In this document: piece after piece, positions 9,619 through 18,321 of the stretch
Layout: each line of letters opens with the position of its first letter
Position numbering within the stretch: the first letter of the stretch is position 1
Origin: Granulicella sp. dw_53
GTDB taxonomy: Bacteria > Acidobacteriota > Terriglobia > Terriglobales > Acidobacteriaceae
NCBI RefSeq assembly: GCF_018449545.1
Contig: NZ_JAAVUR010000004.1
Location: 1-64,000, forward strand
DNA: 64,000 nucleotides
Direction: 5' to 3'
Position numbers and translations under genes: made by a program
The notes under the pieces: generated by a model
Told to the model about the DNA's origin: nothing
The model's database searches: none
What the model saw: only the letters and a program-made list of their open reading frames with translations

Positions 9619-10260
9619 TTGGCATTTGAGAGGCAAAGAATTGTTGTCATTGGCGCAGGGGACCATGCCAAAGTTATCGTCGAAGCGTTGTGGGCTATGG
9701 AGATATTTGAAGTCGTCGGGTTTTTAGATCCCGTTCCTGCCAGCTCACAGTTACTGGGGTTGCCTGTTTTAGGCGGGGACGAACTGTTACCCCGACTTTT
9801 GGGACAGAAAGTGACCTCCGCAGTTGTCGCAATTGGGTCGAACTCCGAGCGGCAACAAATAGGCAGAAGGCTCCTCGCAATGGGCTTTGCGCTTCCGGTA
9901 GTGTTACACCCATCGGCCATCATTTCTCCTAGCGCTACCATCAAATCCGGAACCGTTGTGATGGCTAGAGCTGTTGTGGGAACGCTAGCGCAGGTTGAAG
10001 AGTTGGCCATCATCAATACGGGGGCAATTGTCGAACATGACAACCATATTGGAGAAGCTGCCCACATCGCTCCGGGGACAGCCTTGGCAGGAAGGGTCCG
10101 AGTAGGAGAAAGGTCGTTAGTAGGCGTAGGCAGTGCGGTGCGACCGGGCGTTTCCATTGGACCGGATTCAATCGTCGGGGCGGGTTCGGCTGTTGTTGGA
10201 GATGTTCCATCGGGATCCATCGTGGCTGGTACGCCAGCGCGGAAGCTGCCCAATAGATGA
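9619..10260 (+). CDS. PglD/NeuD-like sugar O/N-acyltransferase
   Basis: About 213 residues from the preferred TTG start. The N-terminal Rossmann-like part reads RIVVIGAGDHAKVIVEAL; the C-terminal half is a left-handed beta-helix of hexapeptide repeats (for example GTVVMARAVVGTLAQVEELA and IVEHDNHIGEAAHIAPG), with the conserved His of the HDNHIG turn that acts as catalytic base in PglD/NeuD. The frame is open from 9535, but AAGAAGG lies five bases before the TTG at 9619 and the domain begins there. Together with the aminotransferase gene at 11.5 kb, this suggests N-acetylation of a 4-amino-4,6-dideoxy sugar. Confidence 0.83.
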   Translation: MAFERQRIVVIGAGDHAKVIVEALWAMEIFEVVGFLDPVPASSQLLGLPVLGGDELLPRLLGQKVTSAVVAIGSNSERQQIGRRLLAMGFALPVVLHPSAIISPSATIKSGTVVMARAVVGTLAQVEELAIINTGAIVEHDNHIGEAAHIAPGTALAGRVRVGERSLVGVGSAVRPGVSIGPDSIVGAGSAVVGDVPSGSIVAGTPARKLPNR

Positions 10261-10280
10261 TTTAGTGAACTCTTCTTGAT

Positions 10281-11543
10281 TCACACGTCCTTTCCTGACC
10301 TGCGATTTTTCGAAGACATATTCGAGATATCGAGTAAGAGATTGCCCAATTCCTGCTGACGCTCAATCAATTTCACAAAAGTATCTTTCATACTAGGCAA
10401 CTTCGGTGGATTTGCCAGTATATCGATCATTTTCTCTGCTAAATCTTCCGCTGATCCGGCCTCGAAAAATCGCACCGTTCCAATATCGATCTCACGATTC
10501 ACTGGTATGTCCGAAACAATGCTTGGCGTCCCCGTCGACACGGCATCATACACCGCGCCACCACCGGGACCACCTTCAAATAGGGTGGGCTGCAGTACTG
10601 CCACCGAACCTCGCATGATTGCCAACTGATCATCCTTGGCGAGAAACCCCAGAAAACCTATATATGGGGTCATTTCATTTTTATCAATGAGGGCCTGTAG
10701 GTTGTCGGAATGCTTCGGCCACCTGTAGTCGTACATATCGCCTGTACACACGATGTGAACGTCGTATCCCGCATCTCGCACTAATCGAAGCGCCACGAAG
10801 GCCGTACCATGGTCCTTGTGGACGGTGAACTGATTGGAAATGAGAAAGTACTGGTGCGGCAATTTATAAGCTACGCGGATATCGGGGTCTTTAGTATCGG
10901 AGAAAAATTCAAGCTTTGCGGGCGGGCAAAATGGCAATGCGATAAGTCTTGCTTTGTATCCCGGATAGAATTCCTTTATGTCTTGAATAACAGCCTTGGC
11001 ATTTACTACGACCACTGTTGCATCCGTGAGAATTCTGGTAAATCTTTTGTCACGCCACCGCCGTTCTTTCTCCGTGAACCAATGAGGCAATCGTTTATGC
11101 TGCAAGTCTGCGATATATCCAACCCAAGGTAAGGGAAAATATGTTCCCAATGACTTGTCACAGAAGAATAATACTTCCGCATTGCATTGACGCATGGCTC
11201 TCGCTAGGCCCGAAGTATTATTCCGATAGTTGACGATGTCAATACTTGCACCGGAGCTTCTCATTGCACGCATCAAGTCTTCTCTGGAAACAGTCCGCCC
11301 ATGGTGTGTGTTCCTCCCAAGGAGGATCTTAAATAGTCGCTTCATCGGTGCGGCCCGGGCACGCATACTTTGCCATAAAGTCTTCTGTCCAGGTAGTAAT
11401 ACTTGCCATATTGTTCCTGGCAACACGGAATTGAGCGCACTGATGCACAACCGTAGAAAATCGATTCCCCCACCCCAACCCGCCAGTGGGTCTCCCATAA
11501 ATGCTATGCGCGGAGTCGCATTCGACCGCTTGGACTGCGTCAT
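10281..11543 (-). CDS. GT-B (family 1/4) glycosyltransferase
   Basis: About 420 residues. The N-terminus has RIAFMGDPLAGWGGGIDFLR, a GGG donor/acceptor loop; the C-terminal domain has the retaining signature PTLFEGGPGGGAVYDAVSTGTPSIVSDI, with the E-x7 acidic region. The frame extends to 11597, overlapping the aminotransferase by 50 bases, but the ATG at 11543 sits only four bases after the aminotransferase stop (GAGTAA ACTC ATG) and is a better coupled start. It is convergent with the acyltransferase gene, with a 20-base gap. The sugar is unknown. Confidence 0.82.
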   Translation of the reverse strand: MTQSKRSNATPRIAFMGDPLAGWGGGIDFLRLCISALNSVLPGTIWQVLLPGQKTLWQSMRARAAPMKRLFKILLGRNTHHGRTVSREDLMRAMRSSGASIDIVNYRNNTSGLARAMRQCNAEVLFFCDKSLGTYFPLPWVGYIADLQHKRLPHWFTEKERRWRDKRFTRILTDATVVVVNAKAVIQDIKEFYPGYKARLIALPFCPPAKLEFFSDTKDPDIRVAYKLPHQYFLISNQFTVHKDHGTAFVALRLVRDAGYDVHIVCTGDMYDYRWPKHSDNLQALIDKNEMTPYIGFLGFLAKDDQLAIMRGSVAVLQPTLFEGGPGGGAVYDAVSTGTPSIVSDIPVNREIDIGTVRFFEAGSAEDLAEKMIDILANPPKLPSMKDTFVKLIERQQELGNLLLDISNMSSKNRRSGKDV

Positions 11544-11547
11544 GAGT

Positions 11548-12672
11548 TTACTCGTTCGCCTCGCCGGATCGGTCGGTGTCTGCATGAAAATAGGCATTTA
11601 CTACTGCACATATCTCTTTTACTGATTCTTCTTCCAGGCTAGGATAGCTTGGAAGGTTGATTCCTCTCCATCCAAGATTTTCTGCGACGGGATGGCGCTG
11701 ATACGCGGAAGAGTACATTGGCATACTATGTACGGGATAGAAAAGTGGTCGAGTCTCAATTCCTCGTTTTCGCAGAAAATCTCGTAGAGGATCTCTATCT
11801 GCGGTCTCCGGAACTAGTATTGACACCATCCAGTAAGAATGTCGTACATCGCCAACCTCGTCATGGAAAGTTACTGGCGATCTCGTCAATTCTCGCTTGT
11901 ACCACTCTGCGATCTGGCGCTTTTTGGCGATGAAAGTGTCGGCCTGCTCCAACTGGGCGAGTCCGATAGCAGCACAAATATTTGTCATGCGATAGTTGTA
12001 GCCAATTACATCATGCCAATATTCACGATATTTGGCCAACCCCTGCCCTTTGAAATGCGTCATGCGATCATGTAAGGTATCGTCGTTGGTAACTACCATT
12101 CCCCCCTCCCCAGTTGTAATGGTCTTATTCCCAAAGAAGCTGAATGTGCCGATGTCACCAAAGGTGCCGACATGACGGCCCTTGTAGAAAGAGCCAAAGG
12201 CTTCTGCGCAATCCTCAACCAGGAATAGATCATGCTCGCGGGCAATTTTAAGTAGTTCGTCCATCTCACATGGCTGACCATATAGATGAACAGCTAAAAT
12301 GGCCCGTGTCTGGGGCGTTATTTTCCTGCGGATGTCATCGGGGTCCATCTGCCAAGTGTTCTTGAGCGAATCACAAAACACTGGAGTAGCCCCGGTGTAG
12401 GCAATTGCGTTCACCGATGCAATATACGTGAGAGTCGGTACTATCACTTCAGCCCCTGGACCGATGCCGAGGGCGAGTAGTGCTAGGTGGATAGCTACCG
12501 TACCATTTGCGACAGCCGCGGCATGCCTTGCACCCACATAAAACTTGAAACCGTCCTCGAACTCGGCAAGAAACTTTCCTTTTGAAGATATCCAAGTCGA
12601 ATCCAGGCATTGATTTACATACCTTTTTTCGTTTCCAGTCAGCGACGGTTGATAGACGGGATATTTGATCAT
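11548..12672 (-). CDS. DegT/DnrJ/EryC1/StrS sugar aminotransferase
   Basis: 374 residues, normal family length. PLP-binding features are visible: the N-terminal FKFYVGARHAAAVANGTVAIHLAL, the ECAEAFGS-like segment VEDCAEAFGSFYKGRHVG (Asp/Gln of the PLP pocket) and the Schiff-base lysine in FSFFGNKTITTGEGG near residue 185. The late motif NYRMTNICAAIGLAQLEQ is also typical. It would transaminate a 4-keto-6-deoxy nucleotide sugar, which the acyltransferase could then acetylate, as in the PglE/PglD pair. The required dehydratase is not in the window. The next downstream gene starts four bases after its stop. Confidence 0.9.
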   Translation of the reverse strand: MIKYPVYQPSLTGNEKRYVNQCLDSTWISSKGKFLAEFEDGFKFYVGARHAAAVANGTVAIHLALLALGIGPGAEVIVPTLTYIASVNAIAYTGATPVFCDSLKNTWQMDPDDIRRKITPQTRAILAVHLYGQPCEMDELLKIAREHDLFLVEDCAEAFGSFYKGRHVGTFGDIGTFSFFGNKTITTGEGGMVVTNDDTLHDRMTHFKGQGLAKYREYWHDVIGYNYRMTNICAAIGLAQLEQADTFIAKKRQIAEWYKRELTRSPVTFHDEVGDVRHSYWMVSILVPETADRDPLRDFLRKRGIETRPLFYPVHSMPMYSSAYQRHPVAENLGWRGINLPSYPSLEEESVKEICAVVNAYFHADTDRSGEANE

Positions 12673-12691
12673 GGCAATAGGTCCTGGAGAT

Positions 12692-14110
12692 TTAGATTGT
12701 TGAGGTCGCTGGTGATGATGTCATTCGCGAGCCCATCCTACGGATAAAAAGAGGGATGTAAAAGGCACTAGGCAATGCGCTCAGCACCGTATACGCAGCA
12801 ATGGTCGCCCAAGGAACGCCCACGATCCCGAAGTGATGAACAAAGAACACCTTTGTGGTGACGCATCCGATTCCGAAGATCGAAGCAACAATTACTTGGA
12901 ATCTTATAACTTCTCCACCATTCATAAACATCGCAAGGGCATCGCCACAGGAAGCAATCACAGTCCAGAGGGCGAATCCGAGCAACAGCATAGGCTGTGG
13001 ATGAACACTCGGGCCGACCCACCATTGAATTAACCTATGCGAGAGAAACAGCACGAGACATGAGGCAGTTGAGGTGGCACAAAGTACAGCTAGCAACGAG
13101 ATCCGAAGAGTGCGCCGAACCCACGTCAAGTCACCACGCGAGATGGCTTCGCCATAAGCAGGCCAAAGTGGACTAACTAGCATTCCGGACGTCATGGTGA
13201 TCAGCGCGAATATTCGTTGCGGGATGGAATACTCGGGAACACTTACTGCGCCGAGCGTCCGAGCAATAATGAAGTTATCAGAGGAAAAGGAAACTCCGAC
13301 CACCACCTGAAGGACGAAGAATAGGCCACCCAGCTTGGCAATCTGCGAGATCGCATCACCGGAAATAAGCTTTCGGCGTGGCCGCAAATCAGGTCGGACA
13401 AAGCCAAAGAAATGGATGGCGTTAATAATTGTAGATAAAATAGGACCGCCAGCTATGGCCATTACCAATATAGGTAAACTTACATGTAACCTGATACCGC
13501 CCAGCACCCCGATAAAACCCAGTGTGCTACCACATAATTGCCATAAGCTGTAGCGATATCCCTGTTGTAAGCCAAGTTGGACGCGCTGCACTACATCCAT
13601 GGAAATATTGAGTGCGAAGCAGATTGTGAATACTGCAAGCGCGGGCCCCGCTTCCAATCTAGCCTGCGGCGAAGTTACTCGAAAAAAATCTCCCCAGCTG
13701 ATGAACCGAAAAACAGCAAAAAAGCAGAGTAATAGGAGAACTGCGATTGAGCTGAGGACCGCAAAACCACTTGAGACAGCCCTGCGAACTCCCTCCAAAT
13801 CGTCTTTTCCTGACGCCTTTGCAACGGTATTCAGTACTCCATTGCCCACACCAAAGTCGGCAAATGCTGCCATAGCCAACACCGAACTAATCGTCATCCA
13901 CAACCCGAAACGCTCGTTTCCCAAGTACTTCAACGTAAGCGGAACCGTGATGAGGGAAGTGCCTATTTGCACGACTCGTGCCATTGTCGCAACACTGCCA
14001 GTAAGCAATGCACGGCGATTCCTCTCAACTCCTCGTTCATGGTCGTCCAGGTCTGCCGGATCACTATGACGCCGCAGTTGCTTAATTCTAAATATGGCTA
14101 GTCTGATCAT
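12692..14110 (-). CDS. Wzx-type oligosaccharide flippase (MOP superfamily)
   Basis: 472 residues with about 12-14 hydrophobic segments, starting with a short basic cytoplasmic N-terminus (about 45 residues) and then RRALLTGSVATMARVVQIGTS, as usual for polysaccharide-transport proteins of the MOP superfamily. It would flip the undecaprenyl-linked repeat unit across the inner membrane. The ATG overlaps the TGA of a short upstream frame (ATGA at 14107-14110). It lies 19 bases upstream of the aminotransferase, probably in one transcript with it and the GT-B gene. Confidence 0.82.
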   Translation of the reverse strand: MIRLAIFRIKQLRRHSDPADLDDHERGVERNRRALLTGSVATMARVVQIGTSLITVPLTLKYLGNERFGLWMTISSVLAMAAFADFGVGNGVLNTVAKASGKDDLEGVRRAVSSGFAVLSSIAVLLLLCFFAVFRFISWGDFFRVTSPQARLEAGPALAVFTICFALNISMDVVQRVQLGLQQGYRYSLWQLCGSTLGFIGVLGGIRLHVSLPILVMAIAGGPILSTIINAIHFFGFVRPDLRPRRKLISGDAISQIAKLGGLFFVLQVVVGVSFSSDNFIIARTLGAVSVPEYSIPQRIFALITMTSGMLVSPLWPAYGEAISRGDLTWVRRTLRISLLAVLCATSTASCLVLFLSHRLIQWWVGPSVHPQPMLLLGFALWTVIASCGDALAMFMNGGEVIRFQVIVASIFGIGCVTTKVFFVHHFGIVGVPWATIAAYTVLSALPSAFYIPLFIRRMGSRMTSSPATSTI

Positions 14111-14794
14111 GCATTCCGATGTGCGAAATCGCCTCGCTCCCTACGCGTCGCCTTATGCTTCCAATAAGTAATTGCCAATTTCGCACGCCGAAGGATCGCC
14201 CTATTCAAACGGAGTTCTTTTGTCCTAAAAACATCCAAAAGGCTTCTTGGTAACTTTTCAGAAGAGGTTGATCGACTATTAACGGTCACCGACCCTCACA
14301 TTTTGGCGAAAAAGCTGTCGGGTTCCCTCTCTGAATCCCATATTGGATATGGAATCTATGACTCCAGGAGGCGCAATAGTTCCATACACCTCCTCACACG
14401 AATTTTTCAGATACACGCCAACAATCGCCCTGTCATAGGCATAAGGACATTCCCGATGCGGATACGAATCATCTTGTCCGGTAACTCCAGCAATCGGGGC
14501 GTTCTTCAATCGGAAATCTCCCTCTACATACTCTCAAAACCGTAGTTTACTTGATAGAAGACCGTGTTTACAGGACACACGACGACCGGATCCTAACCAT
14601 CTGAGTTGGCAGTCTCTACTTTGAACACGTCTATGACAGAGATATGGGTTCGCATCCGGCTGGCTTCATTAAAGAAGCGCGAGAACGTCTTTCAACTCGT
14701 TTAAAACTCTCATTACCAAATGATAATGGCCTTTTGAGGTGTGCGGCTGTGTGTTGATAACTTCTCTGTCTAGCTTCAGAACACTTTGATTGAT
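14111..14794. other. degenerate intergenic stretch with gene remnants
   Basis: About 680 bases with no intact gene. It contains the gmd remnant listed separately and, next to the flippase, a 60-codon reverse frame (14107-14289) whose TGA overlaps the flippase ATG. That frame could be the leftover 3' end of a lost gene, but I do not recognise it. The part above about 14.55 kb is A/T-rich and shows no motif. Confidence 0.45.
14279..14509 (-). pseudogene. gmd: decayed GDP-mannose 4,6-dehydratase gene (internal deletion)
   Basis: The frame begins at a TTG with AGGGAGA eight bases upstream and reads APIAGVTGQDDSYP, very close to the Gmd N-terminus (ALITGVTGQDGSYL), including the Rossmann glycine motif with damaging changes. 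It then jumps to PYAYDRAIVGVYLKN...EEVYG...GVI and FREGTRQLFRQN, which can be aligned with the Gmd region SPYA...VNYREAYG...NGIL...RRGETFVTRKI. This suggests loss of roughly 130 internal codons plus later decay. It ends at a stop after 76 codons. Family assignment is by eye and moderate; the gene is certainly not functional. Confidence 0.5.
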
Positions 14795-15625
14795 CTAAGG
14801 TTTCACGAAATGTATCACAGGATCTCGCGATACGATTTCCATGTCCCGTTCAACAATCTTGAAACCCTCACGAGTAAGGGCTTCGCACGCCCTATCGATG
14901 CCCCAATGATACCAACGGGTGGTTGCATCTCGACTGACATCCAAATCATCATTCTTAGAGACACCTTGTAAGTCGGTCTTGGATCGGAAAATTTTCCAAT
15001 TTAGAATGTAAGCCAACCTAGCCAGTAGCCACACTTTCCTCGAGCCGAAAGCTCTTTTGATCGACAACTGATCTGCGTGAGCTATGCAATAGTTATACTT
15101 ATCGTAGTCCGCAATCATGAGAAAGCCATGCGAGCCAGAGCGCATTTTTCTTACAAGCGAGTTCAAATACTTCTCACACATTTGAGGCTTTAAATGACAA
15201 AATACTCCAAATGAAAAGAAATGATCTATTGATGCATCGGGAACATCCGAAAGCATCAAATCGGCAGATTGAATATAAGTGACATGAGACGTAGTACCTA
15301 TATAGTCCCAGAAACCAGTTTGTTCCGCAGCCGCAGCGTCTACTACATAGACATGGCTGCACTCGCGTTCCAGAAACGCTTTGGTCCAAGCACCCCGACC
15401 AGGCCCTATTTCTAGGACAGTTGAATCTGAGTGGACGTGGTTTCGAATGCAAGTCAAATATACAGTGTATAAGCAGCTGTTATAGCCATATATACCATAC
15501 CCTGATGTTGCCATCGGATCAAGTGGATTCCCCTCAAAGTAGCCCCCCTGCCAAGAGTGTGTAAATTTGGAAAAAAACTCCTGCTCCGATGTCAGGTGAA
15601 GGTCCTCTTTAAACTCATGCCCCAC
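14795..15625 (-). CDS. SAM-dependent methyltransferase
   Basis: 276 residues. The AdoMet motif I is STVLEIGPGRGAWTKAFLER (about 69-88), followed by an acidic VYVVDAA (motif II) and DASIDHFFSFGVFCHLKP, the motif after the active site in class I methyltransferases. Its target may be a polysaccharide sugar or chain end, given the cluster. It is the last apparently intact gene before the IS element; the region on either side is degenerate, so whether it is still expressed is open. Confidence 0.75.
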   Translation of the reverse strand: MGHEFKEDLHLTSEQEFFSKFTHSWQGGYFEGNPLDPMATSGYGIYGYNSCLYTVYLTCIRNHVHSDSTVLEIGPGRGAWTKAFLERECSHVYVVDAAAAEQTGFWDYIGTTSHVTYIQSADLMLSDVPDASIDHFFSFGVFCHLKPQMCEKYLNSLVRKMRSGSHGFLMIADYDKYNYCIAHADQLSIKRAFGSRKVWLLARLAYILNWKIFRSKTDLQGVSKNDDLDVSRDATTRWYHWGIDRACEALTREGFKIVERDMEIVSRDPVIHFVKP

Positions 15626-15823
15626 TCTCTTCCTCCCGATGCGTCACTGTAGTCCAACAGATCAATTTGTTGAGCAAACTTGAAGTATCGCATGTTTTCG
15701 CCTTTGAGGATCCAAAAGGGCTGGACTAGAATCATCAAACTTGAAATTCGCCGTCTCAATGCTCCTACCAACACCAAATCAAATATCACTTTCTGATCCA
15801 CTGTTTCCTGTGGACACGTAGAT

Positions 15824-16789
15824 CTAGGAGTTTAGTCCCGGCATTTGATGGATAGGATTGAGGGTAAATCTGTCTGGTGTTTGAGTCCAGAGTTTGCAAA
15901 GGTATTCATAGGGCGTGAGGCCTTTGAGGGTCTTGAGTCTTCGGGCGAAGTTGTAGGCTCTGAGGAAGTCGTTCAAGTGCGCTTTGAGTTGGTTGTGGGT
16001 GTCATAAAAGTATCGCTTCACCATAGCCTCATTGATGGTTCTGTTCATGCGTTCGACCTGCCCGTTGGTCCAGGGATGGTTGGGCCTGGTGAGACTGTGT
16101 TGGATCCCATGCAGAAGACAGAGCGTGTCGAAGGGATGGCCACGGAAGCGCGCAGTTGCTCCTTGCCGGTTCTTCGCCAGATCGGCGAATTGGATTCCGT
16201 TGTCGGTGAGCACGGTGTGGATGCGGTACGGAACGGCTTCGACGAGCGCTTCGAGGAAGGCGACGGCAGCCCGCGTGTCGGCCTTTTCGACGAGTTCGAC
16301 GATGGCGAACTTCGAAGTCCGATCGATGGCGACGAACAGGTAGAGCTTGCCTTCCGCGGTTCTCACTTCGGCCAGGTCGAGGTGAAAGAAGCCGATCGGA
16401 TAGGTGTCGAACTTCTTCCTCCTGGGCTTGTCGCCTTCGACATCAGGCAGCCGGCTGATGCCATGGCGCTCCAGACAGCGATGAAGTGAGGAGCGGGTGA
16501 GCTGCGGAATCGTGGGCTGGAGTGCGTAAAGGCAGTCATCCAGCGGCAACAGCGTGTGCTTGCTAAACGCCACGATGATGGCTTCCTATCCGATCGACAG
16601 AACCGTGGACCTGGGAACGGTTGGGCCAGTCCGGCGATCGGCAGTGGACTCGCGCTTCTTCCACTTGGCAACGGTCTTTGGGTTGATCCCATGACGCCGC
16701 GCCAAGGCTCTCATGCTCTCTTGACTATGTTGTATCGCTCGACGGACCGCCTCCGTCGTTGTAACGCTCCGGTGTAAAACCTGTCCCAT
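15824..16789 (-). pseudogene. IS481-family transposase with an in-frame amber codon
   Basis: The reverse frame runs from an ATG at 16787-16789 through an N-terminal helix-turn-helix (ALARRHGINPKTVAKWKK) to a TAG at 16586-16588. It then continues in the same frame through the rve/DDE integrase core (FFHLDLAEV, VLTDNGIQF, HPWTNGQVERMNRTI, giving D, D and E) to the C-terminus. The TAG falls where relatives usually have Glu, so one G-to-T change explains it. An internal ATG at 16573 would give a 249-residue protein with the whole catalytic core but no DNA-binding domain. The final stop lies just outside the left repeat. Confidence 0.85.
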
Positions 16790-16844
16790 AATGCCTCCTT
16801 CTCCCGTTCAGAAAAGTATGCACCATCAAATACCGGGACTAAAC
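15830..16844 (-). mobile_element. IS481-family insertion sequence
   Basis: A 1015-bp element bounded by 22-bp terminal inverted repeats: GTTTAGTCCCGGCATTTGAT GG at 15830-15851 and its complement at 16823-16844, with a single mismatch (C versus T at position 13). As usual for this group, the transposase C-terminus (HQMPGLN) is encoded inside the left repeat. The flanking bases show no clear target-site duplication (TCTAGGA on the left, ATTTTTG on the right), so one end may have been rearranged. It sits at the junction of the polysaccharide cluster and a region of remnants. Confidence 0.85.
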
Positions 16845-17126
16845 ATTTTTGCGGTTGGGTTTGAAGGGCATGACGGCGACCACGCCCATGGTCTCGATGC
16901 GATTAAGGATTGTCTGGCTGTCGTAACCTCGTCGACCCGCCGCGCACAGCATACATGTCATTACTGCCTGGACCTGGCCTGTGTGTTCGGAAACGGTCAT
17001 ACCGTGACGAATCATCCGAAACCGAGAGGTTTCTGTCTGCGGATCGCGGGAACAATCTGGGAACAAAAAGGTAATTTCATGCGTGCTCTTGGGCCTTCGT
17101 GGGCAACGAGGCTCTTTCAGAATCAA
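16839..17126 (-). pseudogene. IS5-like transposase fragment
   Basis: The last 35 residues of this reverse frame (about 16839-16945) read CAAGRRGYDSQTILNRIETMG then VVAVMPFKPNRKN. This matches the IS5-family segment around the second catalytic Asp (ADKGYDS...AVIPSRRNRK). The similarity stops exactly at the end of the IS481 element, and no continuation is visible on its far side. The upstream part of the frame is not recognisable. It looks like an older element cut by IS481 insertion, then eroded. Confidence 0.55.
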
Positions 17127-17150
17127 CGGGTTAGTGCTTGCTGAAGTAAT
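17048..17150. repeat. direct repeat, copy A (diverged)
   Basis: Starts with GGGAACAATCTGGGAACAA and continues with a stretch matching copy B, including GGGC(A/G)ACGAGG, CTTTCAGA(A/G)TCAA and GGTTAG. It lies 203 bases before copy B in a gene-free area. Such TGGGAACAA-rich repeats can flank integrated elements, but no integrase is present here. Confidence 0.6.
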
Positions 17151-17250
17151 TTAAGATTTGGGTGGGTCCAAAAACGATATTCGAATCGGAATGGATGACC
17201 CGAAATCAAAAGGTTCGGATCGGGAGCCTGGGAACAATAAAGCCGCTTCC

Positions 17251-17353
17251 GGGAACAATCTGGGAACAATAGGCGATTCTAGGGGTACTTTTGGGGCCTT
17301 TGTGGGCGACGAGGGCCTTTCAGAGTCAATAGGTTAGAGTTCGCCGAGGTTTT
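17251..17353. repeat. direct repeat, copy B (diverged)
   Basis: Second copy of the roughly 100-bp repeat that starts at 17048. It is preceded by one more GGGAACAA at 17230. Both copies end in a similar GTTAG(A/T)G(T/C)T(T/C)GC segment. No coding frame runs through either copy. Confidence 0.6.
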
Positions 17354-17914
17354 GACACGGTAGCAGCCAGCGGTTCCATCAGCTCATGCCTTCTGTCCTC
17401 CAGTCACTTGGGAAGGAATCAGGAACAGGTACCCTGGGAACGGCGTGAGAGCATCCTGCTCATTGAGCGCGATCCGGTGCGATGAAGGAGCACCTCGACG
17501 TGGTCACCACCTTCCCTCTCCGTTGATCTCCCGACAACGGCAGATCATTATCTGGCCATCTTGCGGGATTCGGAATACACATGCCCAATTGACTCAACAT
17601 CGTGCCTGTTTCACAGAAAGTTCGTCCTTCTCTTAACGGACACTTCGCTGCAGATGTTACTTCTAATCGGATCCAGCGATCGAATACGGCGACGCGAAAT
17701 TGCCACATCCGTCTATTCCCTTTCCCCATTCCGAACCGAGTGCCGCGTCTCACCCGGGCCGGGACGAATAAGAGTCTTGTAAGAGGAGAAGATGGGCGAC
17801 CACATAATTAACATCGACATTAGGCTCGGACAGAGCCTAAGAGACAACCGCTATGTTGACAACGCTGACCTCCAGTCCGAAACATCGAACGAAAGCGATA
17901 TCTCTCGCTCCAGA
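17354..17914. other. intergenic region without recognisable genes
   Basis: About 560 bases between the direct repeats and the PagL remnant. Short frames exist on both strands (for example reverse 17460-17753), but none has a motif, a ribosome site or a plausible composition. This is probably the decayed remainder of mobile DNA. Confidence 0.4.
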
Positions 17915-18261
17915 TGAAATACCAGCGGGCATGTCCAACCTGCCTGCAACACTCTCTGGACCTACGCGGGCGGTGTCAGTCCGCTCAGCCAGCGCATCAA
18001 TCTTGCTCCCGCCATCGCTTCCAACCTTTTTTCATAGCAAACGGCGGCTTCCTCGCCTCTCCCCGCGATCTTCCCGTAAACAACTCCTCCCGATTCAACT
18101 TCACCTTCGAGTTCGGCGGCGGACTGGAACCTTTCCGCGACCACCGCCACGCCTGGTCCATCGACTACCGCATTCATCACCTCTCCAACGCCTATCTCGG
18201 GCGAACGAATCCTGGCATCAACAGCCAGCTCATCACACTCACCCACTCCTTCGGCCGCTAA
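17915..18261 (+). pseudogene. frameshifted PagL-type lipid A 3-O-deacylase (acyloxyacyl hydrolase) remnant
   Basis: Two forward frames together read as one protein. The first gives HVQPACNTLWTYAGGV then SPLSQRINLAP up to about 18015. After a one-base shift the second gives RHRFQPFFIANGGFL, then FNFTFEFGGG and YRIHHLSNAYLGRTNPGINS to the stop at 18259-18261. The catalytic His-Ser pair (HLSNA) and the NPGIN turn are characteristic of PagL/acyloxyacyl hydrolase outer-membrane barrels. The N-terminal signal and first strands are missing and TGA precedes the first frame at 17914, so it is a broken gene that once trimmed lipid A acyl chains. Confidence 0.65.
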
Positions 18262-18321
18262 AGTCGCGATTCCCCACCCTGCACTTTGAAAACCGAGGAA
18301 CGAAGTTATATAACTAGGCGC

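Noticed and set aside
17460..17753. 97-codon reverse frame in the remnant region
   Set aside because: No recognisable motif and no ribosome site.
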